From Anaerobacillus arseniciselenatis (GTDB taxonomy: Bacteria; Bacillota; Bacilli; Bacillales; Anaerobacillaceae), in NCBI RefSeq assembly GCF_001865995.1, contig NZ_MLQQ01000025.1, forward strand, positions 1-62,135: DNA of 62,135 nt, read 5' to 3'. The notes beneath the pieces are model-generated. The model was given only the letters and a program-made list of their open reading frames with translations, was not told the origin of the DNA and searched no databases. Below, in pieces: positions 27,925-36,895 of the stretch (position 1 is the first letter of the stretch; each line of letters opens with the position of its first letter). A program made the translations under genes and the position numbers.

Positions 27925-28662
27925 TTAATCTTCCTTTGTGACTTCAATGTAAATGTCATCAAGAGCAGCTTCTGGCATGTTCATTTTTTCTCGAAGCTCC
28001 TCGAGTGTTCCTTCAACGATGATTTTGCCGTGGTGAAGCATTATAAAACGATCACAATACCTTTCGGCTGTAGATAAAATATGGGTCGACATTAAAACAC
28101 CGGCACCTCGTTCTTTCATGTCAACAATATGATTTAGTAACGATTTAATCGCCAGAGGATCCAATCCGATAAAAGGTTCATCAACGATATAAAGTGGCGG
28201 ATACAATAAAAACGCACACATAATCATTACCTTTTGGCGCATTCCTTTTGAAAAATGACCCGGAAACCAGTTCAACATCTTTTCCATACGAAATTCTTTT
28301 AATAATGCTGCACTTCTTTCTTCTAACTCTTTCTCTGATAGCCCGTAAGCCATTGCCGTCACATTTAAATGCTCTTGTAACGTTAAGTCCTCATATAAAA
28401 TCGGAGTTTCTGGTATGTAAGAATAAGAACGTCGATAGTTGTTAGGGTCCTCAAGAAACTTTTTAGCATTAATTTTTATCTCACCTGATTGAGCTTCCAT
28501 CAATCCTAAAATATGTTTAATCGTTGTACTTTTGCCTGCGCCGTTCAAGCCAATTAAACCGACAATTTCACCTTTATTCACAGAAAATGAGATATCGTGT
28601 AAAACCGGTTTTCCTTTATGGTAACCACCACTCACTTGATGTAACTCTAATAATTTGCTCAT
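27925..28662 (-). CDS. ecsA: ABC exporter ATPase EcsA
   Basis: ATPase of the Ecs transporter. The 245-residue protein starts at ATG 28662 (AAGGAG ten bases upstream); the longer open frame would read into a MITE. Walker A GLNGAGKST (38-46), signature FSKGMRQK, Walker B LYIVDEPFIGLD and the H-loop STHIL are present. Length equals B. subtilis EcsA (247). Coupled to ecsB. MITE copy e lies 50 bases upstream, in the presumed leader. Confidence 0.95.
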   Translation of the reverse strand: MSKLLELHQVSGGYHKGKPVLHDISFSVNKGEIVGLIGLNGAGKSTTIKHILGLMEAQSGEIKINAKKFLEDPNNYRRSYSYIPETPILYEDLTLQEHLNVTAMAYGLSEKELEERSAALLKEFRMEKMLNWFPGHFSKGMRQKVMIMCAFLLYPPLYIVDEPFIGLDPLAIKSLLNHIVDMKERGAGVLMSTHILSTAERYCDRFIMLHHGKIIVEGTLEELREKMNMPEAALDDIYIEVTKED

Positions 28663-28712
28663 AGTAGCTCTGCTCCTTAGTTTTTTTAAATCTGCAATAT
28701 ATATTTTCACCG

Positions 28713-28830
28713 AGTGAATTTCATAATTATCTAAGTTGAGCCATATCAAACTAATATTTAGTTGCGAACAACTTAACGCAACTAAATATAGATACTTGAT
28801 GCGATCATAATGAAATGAGGAAATTCCACT
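28713..28830 (+). repeat. MITE-like palindromic element, copy e (right end decayed)
   Basis: GAGTGAATTTCATAATTA at the left, inner arms AATATTTAGTTGCG / CGCAACTAAATAT, right end decayed to GAGGAAATTCCACTC. Confidence 0.8.
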
Positions 28831-28839
28831 CAGTATAAA

Positions 28840-29054
28840 TTAGAAAATTTTTCTATAACTATAGTATCAAATTTTCAAAGTGATTGGTAATTTGAGTTTT
28901 GAGTTTCTGTGCGGTGACTCAAGGAGTGTTCTATGACTTAAGAAAGACCAAAGAAAAGACAATTTTTAAATTGAGTTTCGAGGTTTTATTTTGAATATTG
29001 AACTTTCAATTTTTAATTTTTAATTTTTAATTGTGAATTGTGAATTGTATATTA
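28840..29054. other. AT-rich gap between ecsA and acyl-CoA ligase
   Basis: Contains GAGTTTT fragments and ATTTTTAATTTTTAATT runs ending GTGAATTGTGAATTGTA. No gene or RNA is seen. Confidence 0.5.
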
Positions 29055-29090
29055 TAAAAAGGACAACCCAGAGTGAGTCGCCCTTTTATT
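29055..29090 (-). terminator. Terminator of the acyl-CoA ligase gene
   Basis: On the minus strand AAAGGGCGACTCA pairs imperfectly with TGGGTTGTCC, followed by TTTTTATAA. Confidence 0.65.
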
Positions 29091-29095
29091 TTAAA

Positions 29096-30679
29096 CTAGT
29101 TTACTAACCGATCTGACTTCCAAAACTGTTTGCGGATATGAACTTTTTGTATTTTTCCAGAAGCGGTTTTCGGTAGTTCATCTGTAAACGTAATTGATTT
29201 TGGTACTTTAAAATGAGCGAGTTTTTCGCGACTAAATGCGATTATCTCTTCTTCTGTTAACGTTTGACCCTCACGGATAACAATGACCGCATGCGGTACT
29301 TCTCCCCACTTTTCATGAGGAACTGCAACTACGGCTGCTTCTAACACCGCGGGATGTTCGTACAGCACCCCTTCAACTTCAATAGAGGAAATATTCTCTC
29401 CCCCACTAATGATGACATCTTTCTTTCGATCAACGATATCAATATAACCATTCTCATCAACCGTTGCCATGTCACCGGTATGAAGCCAGCCGTTCCGAAT
29501 CGTTTCCATTGTCGCCACTTCATTTTTCCAATACCCTTTCATGACACCGTTTGAACGAGTGACGATCTCACCAACTTGCTTTCCGTTTTTAGCTACCTCT
29601 TTCCCATCGTCATTGATGACTTTTACTTTCGCACCGATCATTGCATATCCTGCTTTTGCTTTGAGACGATATTGCGTTTCTTTTTCAAGCGTCTTTTGTT
29701 CCGAGCGAATTCTAGAAGTTGTAAACAATGGGGAGGTTTCTGTCATCCCGTACACTTGGACAAATTCCCAACCCAAGTCTTCTTCCACTCGTGCAACAAA
29801 TGCAGGTGGAGGAGCTGAGCCAGCAATAACAACACGCATATTTTGCTCAATTTTTGACCCATTTTGGTTATGATATTCTAAGAGCGCGTTTAGGACAGTC
29901 GGTGCCATATGAGCTACTGTTACCCCGTATTTTTGAATTTTTTCAAAAATTACCTCAGGTTGCACTTTTCGAAGCATCACTTGAGTCGCTCCGTTAGCCG
30001 TGTAATAAAATGGCGATCCCCAACCATTGACGTGAAACATCGGTAAAATATGAAGCAACGTATCTTCATCATAAACCCTTATGTGATGCATTGCAGACAT
30101 AGCATGTAAATAGTTGTTACGGTGTGTTAACATCACTCCTTTTGGGTTTCCAGTCGTTCCACTCGTATATAACAAGCATGCGACATCTTCTTCGTCTAAA
30201 AGAGCCCGTTGAAATTCATCTTTCGAATATTGACTTAACCACTGATCATAGTTTGTAATTTGTTCGCTCAGGTTTGAACAATTATGAACAATGATTTTCT
30301 CAACAGTTGTTAAATCGTCTAAAATTGGTTCTACTAGTGGAAAAAGCTCTTGGTCAACAAATAATACTTTACTTTCACTATGATTTAAGATGAATGTATA
30401 ATCATGAGGTTGCAAGCGAGTGTTTAAAGCTACCATGACAGCTCCTAATTGAAAAATCCCATAAAACCCTTCTAACATTTCAAGAGTGTTTGGAGCTAAA
30501 TACGCAACTTTATCGCCTTTTTCTACTCCTAAATCCCTTAACCCGTATGAAAGTTGGTTTACTCGTTCATTAAGCTCGCTGTAAGTAACTGTTTTTTGAT
30601 CGTCGATGACTGCAGTTTTTTCACCATACAAAGTGACCGCTCGGTCTAAAAAATCTGTAACTATTAATGGTACATGCAT
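29096..30679 (-). CDS. Acyl-CoA synthetase (AMP-forming, fatty-acid CoA ligase family)
   Basis: Adenylates a carboxylic acid and joins it to CoA. The 527-residue protein has the AMP-binding P-loop YTSGTTGNPKG (171-181), HILPMFHVNGWG, VYGMTETSP, the hinge region GWLHTGDMATVDENGYIDIVDR, RKKDVIISGGENI and the catalytic lysine in LPKTASGKIQK. The pattern suits medium- or long-chain fatty acids, but plant-like acyl-activating enzymes share it, so the substrate is uncertain. ATG 30679 follows GGAGGGG. It stands alone between ecsA and hit; this gene is not part of the corresponding B. subtilis interval as I remember it. Confidence 0.87.
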   Translation of the reverse strand: MHVPLIVTDFLDRAVTLYGEKTAVIDDQKTVTYSELNERVNQLSYGLRDLGVEKGDKVAYLAPNTLEMLEGFYGIFQLGAVMVALNTRLQPHDYTFILNHSESKVLFVDQELFPLVEPILDDLTTVEKIIVHNCSNLSEQITNYDQWLSQYSKDEFQRALLDEEDVACLLYTSGTTGNPKGVMLTHRNNYLHAMSAMHHIRVYDEDTLLHILPMFHVNGWGSPFYYTANGATQVMLRKVQPEVIFEKIQKYGVTVAHMAPTVLNALLEYHNQNGSKIEQNMRVVIAGSAPPPAFVARVEEDLGWEFVQVYGMTETSPLFTTSRIRSEQKTLEKETQYRLKAKAGYAMIGAKVKVINDDGKEVAKNGKQVGEIVTRSNGVMKGYWKNEVATMETIRNGWLHTGDMATVDENGYIDIVDRKKDVIISGGENISSIEVEGVLYEHPAVLEAAVVAVPHEKWGEVPHAVIVIREGQTLTEEEIIAFSREKLAHFKVPKSITFTDELPKTASGKIQKVHIRKQFWKSDRLVN

Positions 30680-30809
30680 AGACGAACCCCTCCCACAAAT
30701 ATGTTTAAATATTTACAATTTTCTAAATTATAACATATTTGTTTTTGAAAAGAGTGTATTTTTAGGAAAATTTCCTATATTTTTTTAAAATTCCATACAT
30801 ATGCGCATG

Positions 30810-30965
30810 ACGGTATTCCATCAGGAATGAAAAATGTCGATCGACTTTCTTTCGCTTCGCTGTAAATCTCTATCGACCTTTAGAGGCTCACTCAAGAAAA
30901 TCGACCGAGCATTCTTTTTCCATACAAAAACTTCATGAAGGCACACCGTCACCATCTGATATGTA
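30810..30965. repeat. TTCGCTGTA/TTTAGAGGCT family repeat, copy 2
   Basis: GAATGAAAAATGTCGAT...CTTCGCTGTAAATCTC, CTTTAGAGGCTCACTCA, GAAAATCGACCGAGCATTC, then CATACAAAAACTTCATGA and CACCGTCACCATCTGATAT. The latter blocks recur at 15660 and 52030. Confidence 0.65.
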
Positions 30966-31060
30966 AAATCGCAATTTAATCTCTTTTATGATAAAATGTG
31001 GAAAATTCACCCATAAAACTTTTACATAATGGGAAACGTTATTTTGAAAGGATGATTATA

Positions 31061-31492
31061 TTGAGTTGTGAAGAAAATTGTATTTTTTGTAAGATTGTCA
31101 GTGGAGAAATCCCGGCAGCAAAAGTGTACGAAGATGAGCATGTTCTTGCTTTTCTTGACATTAGCCAAGTAACAAAGGGGCACACACTTGTTATTCCTAA
31201 GTTACACGAAGAAAATATTTTTGAATTAAAGCCTGAAACAGCGAAACAACTCTTCGGTGTCGTACCCAAAATTGCTAATGCCATTAAAGAAACGTACAAG
31301 CCACTAGGTTTAAATATTTTAAACAACAATGGTAAGGATGCGGGACAAGCCGTATTTCATTACCACCTCCACCTCATCCCTAGATATGGAAAGGGAGACG
31401 GCTTCGGGGCTGTTTGGAAAGATCATAGCAGTCAATATTCTGCGGATGACCTACAACTAATTGCTAAAGAAATCTCTTCATCTTTGAAGTAA
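31061..31492 (+). CDS. hit: HIT-family hydrolase Hit
   Basis: Histidine-triad nucleotide-binding hydrolase; cellular substrate not established. 143 residues from TTG 31061, eight bases after AAAGGA; ATG 31052 in frame is possible but would overlap the ribosome site. A zinc-type cysteine pair lies in ENCIFCKIV (C7, C10) and the triad is H100-Y-H102-L-H104 in VFHYHLHLIPR. Length and the N terminus match the B. subtilis protein (145). It stands divergent from the acyl-CoA ligase and near ecsA, as in B. subtilis. Confidence 0.93.
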   Translation: MSCEENCIFCKIVSGEIPAAKVYEDEHVLAFLDISQVTKGHTLVIPKLHEENIFELKPETAKQLFGVVPKIANAIKETYKPLGLNILNNNGKDAGQAVFHYHLHLIPRYGKGDGFGAVWKDHSSQYSADDLQLIAKEISSSLK

Positions 31493-31552
31493 ACCGCTGT
31501 CCTCCGCGACAAAGAATAAATTGCGGGAGAGAAAACATAAAATAAGCGACCC

Positions 31553-31595
31553 AAATGGAGTATGAAATCACACCACGATTCGTACTCCATTTTTG
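31553..31595 (+). terminator. Terminator of hit
   Basis: AAATGGAGTATGAAATC pairs with GATTCGTACTCCATTT (one mismatch), followed by a T-run. The 247-base gap holds no other gene. Confidence 0.8.
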
Positions 31596-31739
31596 TCCGG
31601 CATAAACTCGAACATCGTAAAAATTTTGTGAATAATTAAAAAAAGGATAGATTATAAGACTACTTACATGATAGGATAAAAATATTATTTTAATCATTTA
31701 ACGTACCACTGTAAATTTAAGTTGAGGGAGTGAATAACT

Positions 31740-32828
31740 TTGAAAAGAGCCTACAATTTCAACGCCGGCCCTTCTGCATTACCAGAGGAGGTTTTAGTAA
31801 AAGCACAAAAGGAGTTAGTGAACTTTAATGAAACTGGCATGTCTGTAATGGAACTTAGTCATCGTAGTAAAGACTATGAGGCAATTCATAACGAAGCTAA
31901 AACATTATTAGCTGAACTTTTATCGATCCCTGATAATTATGAAATCCTTTTTATACAAGGTGGCGCTAGTTTACAATTTTCAATGATTCCGATGAATTTT
32001 TTAACTGAAGAGAAAGTAGGGAATTACGTATTAACAGGTTCATGGTCTGAAAAAGCACTAAAAGAAGCTAAGATTTTAGGTCGTTCAACGGCCGTTGCTG
32101 CTACTACGAAAGAAACAAATTATAACCGTATTCCTAAACTTACTGAATTAAACGTGTCTCCAGATGACGGCTATGTACACATCACGTCCAACAATACGAT
32201 CTTCGGTACACAATGGAAGGAATTCCCTAACATAGAAAACAACATGTTAATTGCTGACATGTCTAGTGATATTTTAAGTAAACCACTACCAATCGAGAAA
32301 TTCTCAATGATTTATGCTGGGGCACAAAAGAATTTAGGACCTTCTGGGGTAACCGTTGTTATTATAAGAAAAGACCTACTTGAAAAAACTAATGAAAACA
32401 CACCATCTATGTTGCGTTATGACACTTATGCAAAAAACAATTCACTATATAATACACCACCAACCTTCTCTATTTACATGTTAAAAAATGTACTTCAATG
32501 GGTAAGTGAGCGTGGTGGAGTAGCTGAAACCGATCGTCGTAATCAAGAAAAAGCAGCATTAATTTATAATGCCATTGATGAAAGTAATGGATTTTACCAA
32601 GGACATGCTGAAACCGAGAGCCGTTCTTTAATGAATTTAACCTTTAACTTACGTAATGAAGAGTTAAGTAAGAAGTTTTTACAAGAAGCGAAAGAAGAAG
32701 GTTTTGTCGGCTTAAACGGTCATCGCTCTGTAGGGGGATGCAGAGCTTCGACTTATAATGCTGTTCCTTATGAAGCTTGCGATCAACTGCAACAGTTTAT
32801 GACTAAATTTAAAAAACGACATGAGTAG
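31740..32828 (+). CDS. serC: Phosphoserine aminotransferase SerC
   Basis: PLP enzyme converting phosphohydroxypyruvate to phosphoserine in serine synthesis (also used in pyridoxal synthesis). The 362-residue product begins RAYNFNAGPSALPEEVL, a family hallmark, has QGGASLQF, the PLP lysine K197 in YAGAQKNLGPSG, and the C-terminal GHRSVGGCRASTYNAV. TTG 31740 is preceded by GAGGGAG. Its TAG stop overlaps the first base of MITE copy f. Gene order matches yhaF of B. subtilis. Confidence 0.96.
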   Translation: MKRAYNFNAGPSALPEEVLVKAQKELVNFNETGMSVMELSHRSKDYEAIHNEAKTLLAELLSIPDNYEILFIQGGASLQFSMIPMNFLTEEKVGNYVLTGSWSEKALKEAKILGRSTAVAATTKETNYNRIPKLTELNVSPDDGYVHITSNNTIFGTQWKEFPNIENNMLIADMSSDILSKPLPIEKFSMIYAGAQKNLGPSGVTVVIIRKDLLEKTNENTPSMLRYDTYAKNNSLYNTPPTFSIYMLKNVLQWVSERGGVAETDRRNQEKAALIYNAIDESNGFYQGHAETESRSLMNLTFNLRNEELSKKFLQEAKEEGFVGLNGHRSVGGCRASTYNAVPYEACDQLQQFMTKFKKRHE

Positions 32829-32942
32829 TAAATTTCATAATTACCTAAAACAAGCCATATCAAACTATACGTAGTTGCGAATGGGTTAACGCAACTACAT
32901 ATAGTTACTTAATGGCGAAAATATTGAATTATGAAATTCATT
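32827..32942 (+). repeat. MITE-like palindromic element, copy f
   Basis: AGTAAATTTCATAATTA ... AATTATGAAATTCATT; inner arms CTATACGTAGTTGCG / CGCAACTACATATAG. Begins at the serC stop codon. Confidence 0.87.
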
Positions 32943-32957
32943 AGAGTAAATAGTAGA

Positions 32958-33082
32958 CACAAATACCTTATAGTTTTGATTCTCCTCTCATTCTAGGGTG
33001 GTGAACCTAGATGCATTGAGAAGGGAGATTCCGAACTTATAAAGCTACTTCGCTCCTAAAAATAGGTGCGAAGTAGTAATCT
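32958..33082. other. Two tandem hairpins of unknown role
   Basis: A long imperfect hairpin pairs GATTCTCCTCTCATTCTAGG with CCTAGATGCATTGAGAAGGG and following AGATTC, apex GTGGTGAA. A second hairpin, CTACTTCGC-T-CCTA / TAGG-T-GCGAAGTAG, follows directly. No T-run follows on either strand. It may be an RNA element, a small-RNA gene or a decayed mobile element; I do not recognise it. Confidence 0.55.
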
Positions 33083-33105
33083 AAACATTCGTTGGTACAT
33101 CAAAA

Positions 33106-33306
33106 TCATCCGACTCCAAAATAATAAAGAAGGATGGCTAAAATTAAGCTGACACACCCTGTGGCTCCGAGGAAACGACCATACCTCACATATGTTTTTT
33201 TGCATTCGAAATCACGTTTCATTTTCCTTACAAATATAAACGTATGAGTCATTCCATAGAATAATAGTAATGCCAAAGAGAATAACGCAAAAATAATACC
33301 GTACAC
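33106..33306 (-). CDS. Small two-span membrane protein
   Basis: 66 residues with two hydrophobic segments (about 3-18 and 48-63) separated by a basic loop RKMKRDFECKKTYVRYGR. GTG 33306 follows AGGGGG by eight bases. Family not recognised. It is divergent from yhaH and faces the hairpins behind serC. Confidence 0.65.
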   Translation of the reverse strand: MYGIIFALFSLALLLFYGMTHTFIFVRKMKRDFECKKTYVRYGRFLGATGCVSLILAILLYYFGVG

Positions 33307-33469
33307 TCAATCATCCCCCTTCTTTAAACTTATTCATTTTTCTTATATTATTACGTTAGTAAGAATAATATTATTGAAATATTATATTCATATTCAAACT
33401 TCCACTAAAATGTGATAATCTAATAAAAAAACGGACAAACCTATATAAAGGAAAGGAATGGTGATCAAA

Positions 33470-33829
33470 ATGAGTGGAAAAGCACTTTTTTACGGTTTTG
33501 TGACCGGTAGTATTATTGGTGGGGCAATTACATTGTTATCTACACCAAAATCTGGATCTGACGTTCAAAAAATGATTGGGTCTAACGTTAATGGATTAAT
33601 CGATTCTTTATCAAATGTAAGAGAACAAACCATGGAGCTGAAAAATAAAGTTGAAATTGCTGCAAAAGAAGGAGCAACAACGATTAAAACAGTATCAACA
33701 GATGTACAAAATTCCATTAAAGAATGGAAAAAGGATGTTGAACCGACTGTAGCTGATATTCAACGTAGTATTGAAGAACTTCACGAGACGATTGATCAAT
33801 TGGAATCCGAAATCAAAAAGCCTTTATAA
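33470..33829 (+). CDS. yhaH: YtxH-type protein YhaH
   Basis: Small membrane-anchored coiled-coil protein of the YtxH domain family, general function unknown. The 119-residue product starts at ATG 33470: AAAGGAATGGTGATC upstream is nearly complementary to the 16S end, whereas ATG 33458 lies inside that site. Residues 4-25 form a glycine-rich hydrophobic anchor (GFVTGSIIGGAITLL), then STPKSG, then a long amphipathic helix. It precedes scoC, as in B. subtilis. Confidence 0.85.
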   Translation: MSGKALFYGFVTGSIIGGAITLLSTPKSGSDVQKMIGSNVNGLIDSLSNVREQTMELKNKVEIAAKEGATTIKTVSTDVQNSIKEWKKDVEPTVADIQRSIEELHETIDQLESEIKKPL

Positions 33830-33848
33830 AAAGAAAAGCGTAAGCGTT

Positions 33849-33884
33849 GCTTCCACTCAGTCATGTGGTGGAAGCCTTTTTTTT
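33849..33884 (+). terminator. Terminator of yhaH
   Basis: GCTTCCAC...GTGGAAGC followed by C and eight T. It is fused to a short AAAAGCGTAAGCG repeat fragment (33833-33846). Confidence 0.85.
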
Positions 33885-33894
33885 CTTCTAGTGG

Positions 33895-33969
33895 AGTGAA
33901 TTTCATAATTACCTAAATTGATCCATATAGAGACTTAATGGCGAAAATATCGAATGATGAAATACATTA
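33895..33969 (+). repeat. MITE-like element, copy g, internally deleted
   Basis: Both termini are present (AGTGAATTTCATAATTA, GACTTAATGGCGAAAATAT) but the inner hairpin is missing, giving 75 bases instead of about 116. Confidence 0.8.
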
Positions 33970-34129
33970 GGTAAATATTATCAGAAAAATAAAATAAATT
34001 CATTTTTTTATTGTTATTCGTTTATTTTATGTGATATTATGAATATATCATTTTATCGAAAAAATAATGAATTTTCTAAAAATACTTCATGGAACGTACG
34101 TGAAATAATTTTAAAATCGGAGGTCTCAT

Positions 34130-34708
34130 ATGGATAATAACGCGCCATACTCCATCAAGCAATCAATTATATATGGTCATAAAGTTGCTCAATTAAGTAA
34201 AGCGCTATGGAAATCGATTGAAAAAGATTGGCAAAATTGGATTAAACCATTTGATTTGAATATTAATGAACATCATATTTTATGGATTGCCTATCACTTA
34301 GAGGGGGCTTCAATTTCTGATATTGCCAAGTTTGGTGTAATGCACGTTTCTACAGCGTTTAACTTCTCAAAGAAATTAGAAGAGCGAGGGCTTCTGACAT
34401 TTTCTAAAAAGCAAAATGATAAGCGTAATACGTATGTTTTCCTGACAGAACAAGGGGAAAAACTTCTCCTTGACACTTTAGCCGTCTACGACCCTAAAGA
34501 CACTGGTGTTTACGAAGGTTCACTACCAATTAAAGAACTTTATGGTAAATTTCCAGAATTTTCAGAGGTCATGTCGATCGTGAAACATATATACGGCCCA
34601 GACTTTATGCTAATCTTTGAAAAGACGTTTGAGAAAATGGACCAAGACTTCACTGATAAAGATGGACGCTTAATGGCAACGCAAAACATTAAAGCTGAAA
34701 CAAGTTAA
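34130..34708 (+). CDS. scoC: Transition-state regulator ScoC (Hpr)
   Basis: MarR-type repressor of extracellular proteases and sporulation in the transition phase. The 192-residue protein has a winged helix (about residues 45-125, with [20 protein letters not shown] as recognition helix and [12 protein letters not shown] wing), close to the 203 residues of B. subtilis Hpr. ATG 34130 follows CGGAGG. Its stop overlaps yhaI by four bases in convergent orientation. Nearby prsA, ecs and cssRS are also secretion functions. Confidence 0.94.
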   Translation: MDNNAPYSIKQSIIYGHKVAQLSKALWKSIEKDWQNWIKPFDLNINEHHILWIAYHLEGASISDIAKFGVMHVSTAFNFSKKLEERGLLTFSKKQNDKRNTYVFLTEQGEKLLLDTLAVYDPKDTGVYEGSLPIKELYGKFPEFSEVMSIVKHIYGPDFMLIFEKTFEKMDQDFTDKDGRLMATQNIKAETS

Positions 34709-35040
34709 TGATTTTTGATCGTTTTTAAAAACTCACTCATTAAGTTTCGATAGATACCTTGCTTATGTAAGGCATCTATCGTTTTATGTGGGTCTAATTT
34801 ATAATTTAGCATACCGACAAAGTGAGTAAGAAGAGGGAGAAATGTAATAAAGCCTTCTTCTTTTTGTTTTTCATATTCATCATTTAGCTTTTCACAAAGC
34901 TCTAGAACTTCTTGTACTTCATTTCTAGATAATTTTTCATTGACGACCATCGTGTAGAAAGGAAAAGCACCATTCGTTAATGAAAGAAGAAGCTCTTGAT
35001 AAAACTCTAACCGTAACAATTTTTCTTCATTCGTTTCCAT
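34705..35040 (-). CDS. yhaI: YhaI family protein (DUF1878)
   Basis: 111-residue all-helical cytosolic protein, function unknown; B. subtilis YhaI has 113 residues and also sits beside hpr. Features: [29 protein letters not shown] and a leucine-rich C-terminal half. AAAGGGGAT precedes ATG 35040. Convergent with scoC. Confidence 0.85.
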   Translation of the reverse strand: METNEEKLLRLEFYQELLLSLTNGAFPFYTMVVNEKLSRNEVQEVLELCEKLNDEYEKQKEEGFITFLPLLTHFVGMLNYKLDPHKTIDALHKQGIYRNLMSEFLKTIKNH

Positions 35041-35083
35041 TTGGTAGTAATCCCCTTTCTATACAAAGTCGAATTTTTTTTTA

Positions 35084-36736
35084 CTAATGGCGAACTAAGG
35101 AACGGTTAATTCTTGCCTTTAATTCGACTAATGAAAAAGGTTTAGTAATATAATCGTCCGCCCCAGCTTCTAAGGCTCTTGCGATATTTTCCTCAGAATG
35201 ATTTCCTGTAAGCATGATGACGGCCGTTTGTTTAAAACGAATATTTTTCCTAATTTCCTCTAAAGTTTCATAGCCATTCATTTCAGGCATTAATCCGTCA
35301 AGCAGTATTATATTTGGAATTTGTTCCTTCGCTATTTCAATCGCCTCTAAACCATTGGTAGCTTCAAATAAAGACCATTGTTCATCTTTCAAACCGTCTA
35401 ATAAAATATTACGAGTAAAACGATCATCGTCGACAATTAAAATTTTATATTGTTCTTTTTTCAGCCTCATCATCGGGTCGTATATTAATACACGGTTTCT
35501 ACCACTGTTTTTCGCTGCATAAAGTGCAATGTCAGCTAAGTTTAACACTTCAACAGGGTGATCTGTTCTCACGTCTTTATTTGAGACAATTCCACCACTA
35601 AACGTTTGCTTAATACTATCATCGCCAATGTCGATATTTTTCTCTTTAAATTCTTTTTGCAATGCATTTATTTTTTTCCAAGCGTGGATTGTTTTCGTTC
35701 GTGGTAGTAATAAAATAAACTCTTCTCCACCATATCTTGCAAATATATCTGTACTTCTTATTTTGCTATTAATAAATTGAGCAAACTCCACTAAAACTTT
35801 ATCACCTATTTGGTGTCCATATTTATCATTTACATCTTTAAAATAGTCCAAATCAAGAATTGCTAACGCATGTGGATAATCTTTTTCTTTATCGTTACAA
35901 TAATAATATTCTAGCTTTTCCATAATAAATTTTCTTGAGTACACACCTGTTAACTCATCTATATGTACTTGTTTTTTCATACGAGAAACATGATCAAGTA
36001 ACCGCATCATTTTCACAAATAAATCATCAATAACTAAAGGCTTTAAAATTGAATCATTAATATTAAATTTTATTTTATCTATTAAATCTTTTTCATTTTC
36101 ATGCCCAATTACAACTATTGGTACAAATAACGTATTTACCCTTTCGTGCAAATCCTTTAAAAATGCTTCAATGTTTATATCTATTAAATTTAAACCGAAA
36201 ATAATGCAATCTGGTTGCGATTCTGTGATTAGTTTCAGTGCTTGTTTTCCTCTATTTGATTTTAAGACCTTAAAGCCTGCTTCTGTTAATAAACTAGCAG
36301 TTTTGTTTAAAAAAAGGATATCATTATCAACGAGGATAACAGTTCGCTCTACGCCAATGTTGTATTCCCTTACGGAGTAAAGTACATTTTCATCTCTAAC
36401 TTTAGGAAGCCGTTGTTGAATTTGAGTAGGGTTTTGGATACTCATTAACATTTCTTCTAATAGTAGCAAAAAAGCGCGCTCCATATATTTTGGTAACACA
36501 ACCTTTGAACCTTGCCTTTTAACCATTGTTTGTAATGTCTTAGTCATATGAACAAGTTCAATCACATTATATTTTATTGAAGAAGTTTCTAATTGATGAA
36601 GACGATTGATAATATCAGAAGGTAGTTCAGCATTATCTTTACTATGTAATACATCATTGATCAATTTTTCAATGATTATTTTGGGGCTTCTTTTAACATA
36701 TAGATGTTTTTTTTCATTACCATCGTCTTGAAACAT
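35084..36736 (-). CDS. HPt-like / degenerate REC / GGDEF / REC protein (diguanylate cyclase)
   Basis: Probable cyclic-di-GMP synthase under phosphorelay control. 550 residues from ATG 36736 behind GGAGG. Residues about 15-110 resemble an HPt domain, with H47 in RLHQLETSSIKYN. REC1 (131-250) keeps LVDND and the late lysine, but the phosphate-accepting Asp is replaced by Gly (G181 in CIIFGLNL). The GGDEF domain (258-420) has an intact RYGGEEF (336-340) and the inhibitory RSTD site five residues before it. REC2 (430-550) has VDDD, D480 in LLDGLMP, TG and KPF, so it should be phosphorylated. It is not part of an evident operon. Confidence 0.85.
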   Translation of the reverse strand: MFQDDGNEKKHLYVKRSPKIIIEKLINDVLHSKDNAELPSDIINRLHQLETSSIKYNVIELVHMTKTLQTMVKRQGSKVVLPKYMERAFLLLLEEMLMSIQNPTQIQQRLPKVRDENVLYSVREYNIGVERTVILVDNDILFLNKTASLLTEAGFKVLKSNRGKQALKLITESQPDCIIFGLNLIDINIEAFLKDLHERVNTLFVPIVVIGHENEKDLIDKIKFNINDSILKPLVIDDLFVKMMRLLDHVSRMKKQVHIDELTGVYSRKFIMEKLEYYYCNDKEKDYPHALAILDLDYFKDVNDKYGHQIGDKVLVEFAQFINSKIRSTDIFARYGGEEFILLLPRTKTIHAWKKINALQKEFKEKNIDIGDDSIKQTFSGGIVSNKDVRTDHPVEVLNLADIALYAAKNSGRNRVLIYDPMMRLKKEQYKILIVDDDRFTRNILLDGLKDEQWSLFEATNGLEAIEIAKEQIPNIILLDGLMPEMNGYETLEEIRKNIRFKQTAVIMLTGNHSEENIARALEAGADDYITKPFSLVELKARINRSLVRH

Positions 36737-36895
36737 ATTAGTTAACCTCCAAATATAAAAATCTTTGCATACATTCATCATACTTGTAATTGAACTAATT
36801 TTGTACTTTTATTTTAAAACAATTGTATATATATTTACAATTGTTAGTACTTTTTGATCATGATGATGTACCCTTGCCATTAAAATGGAAAAGTA

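Noticed and set aside
32985..33030. T-box leader (AGGGTGG in CTAGGGTGGTGAACC)
   Set aside because: The T-box core continues NACCGCG, which is missing; the sequence forms a simple hairpin and no plus-strand amino-acid gene follows closely.
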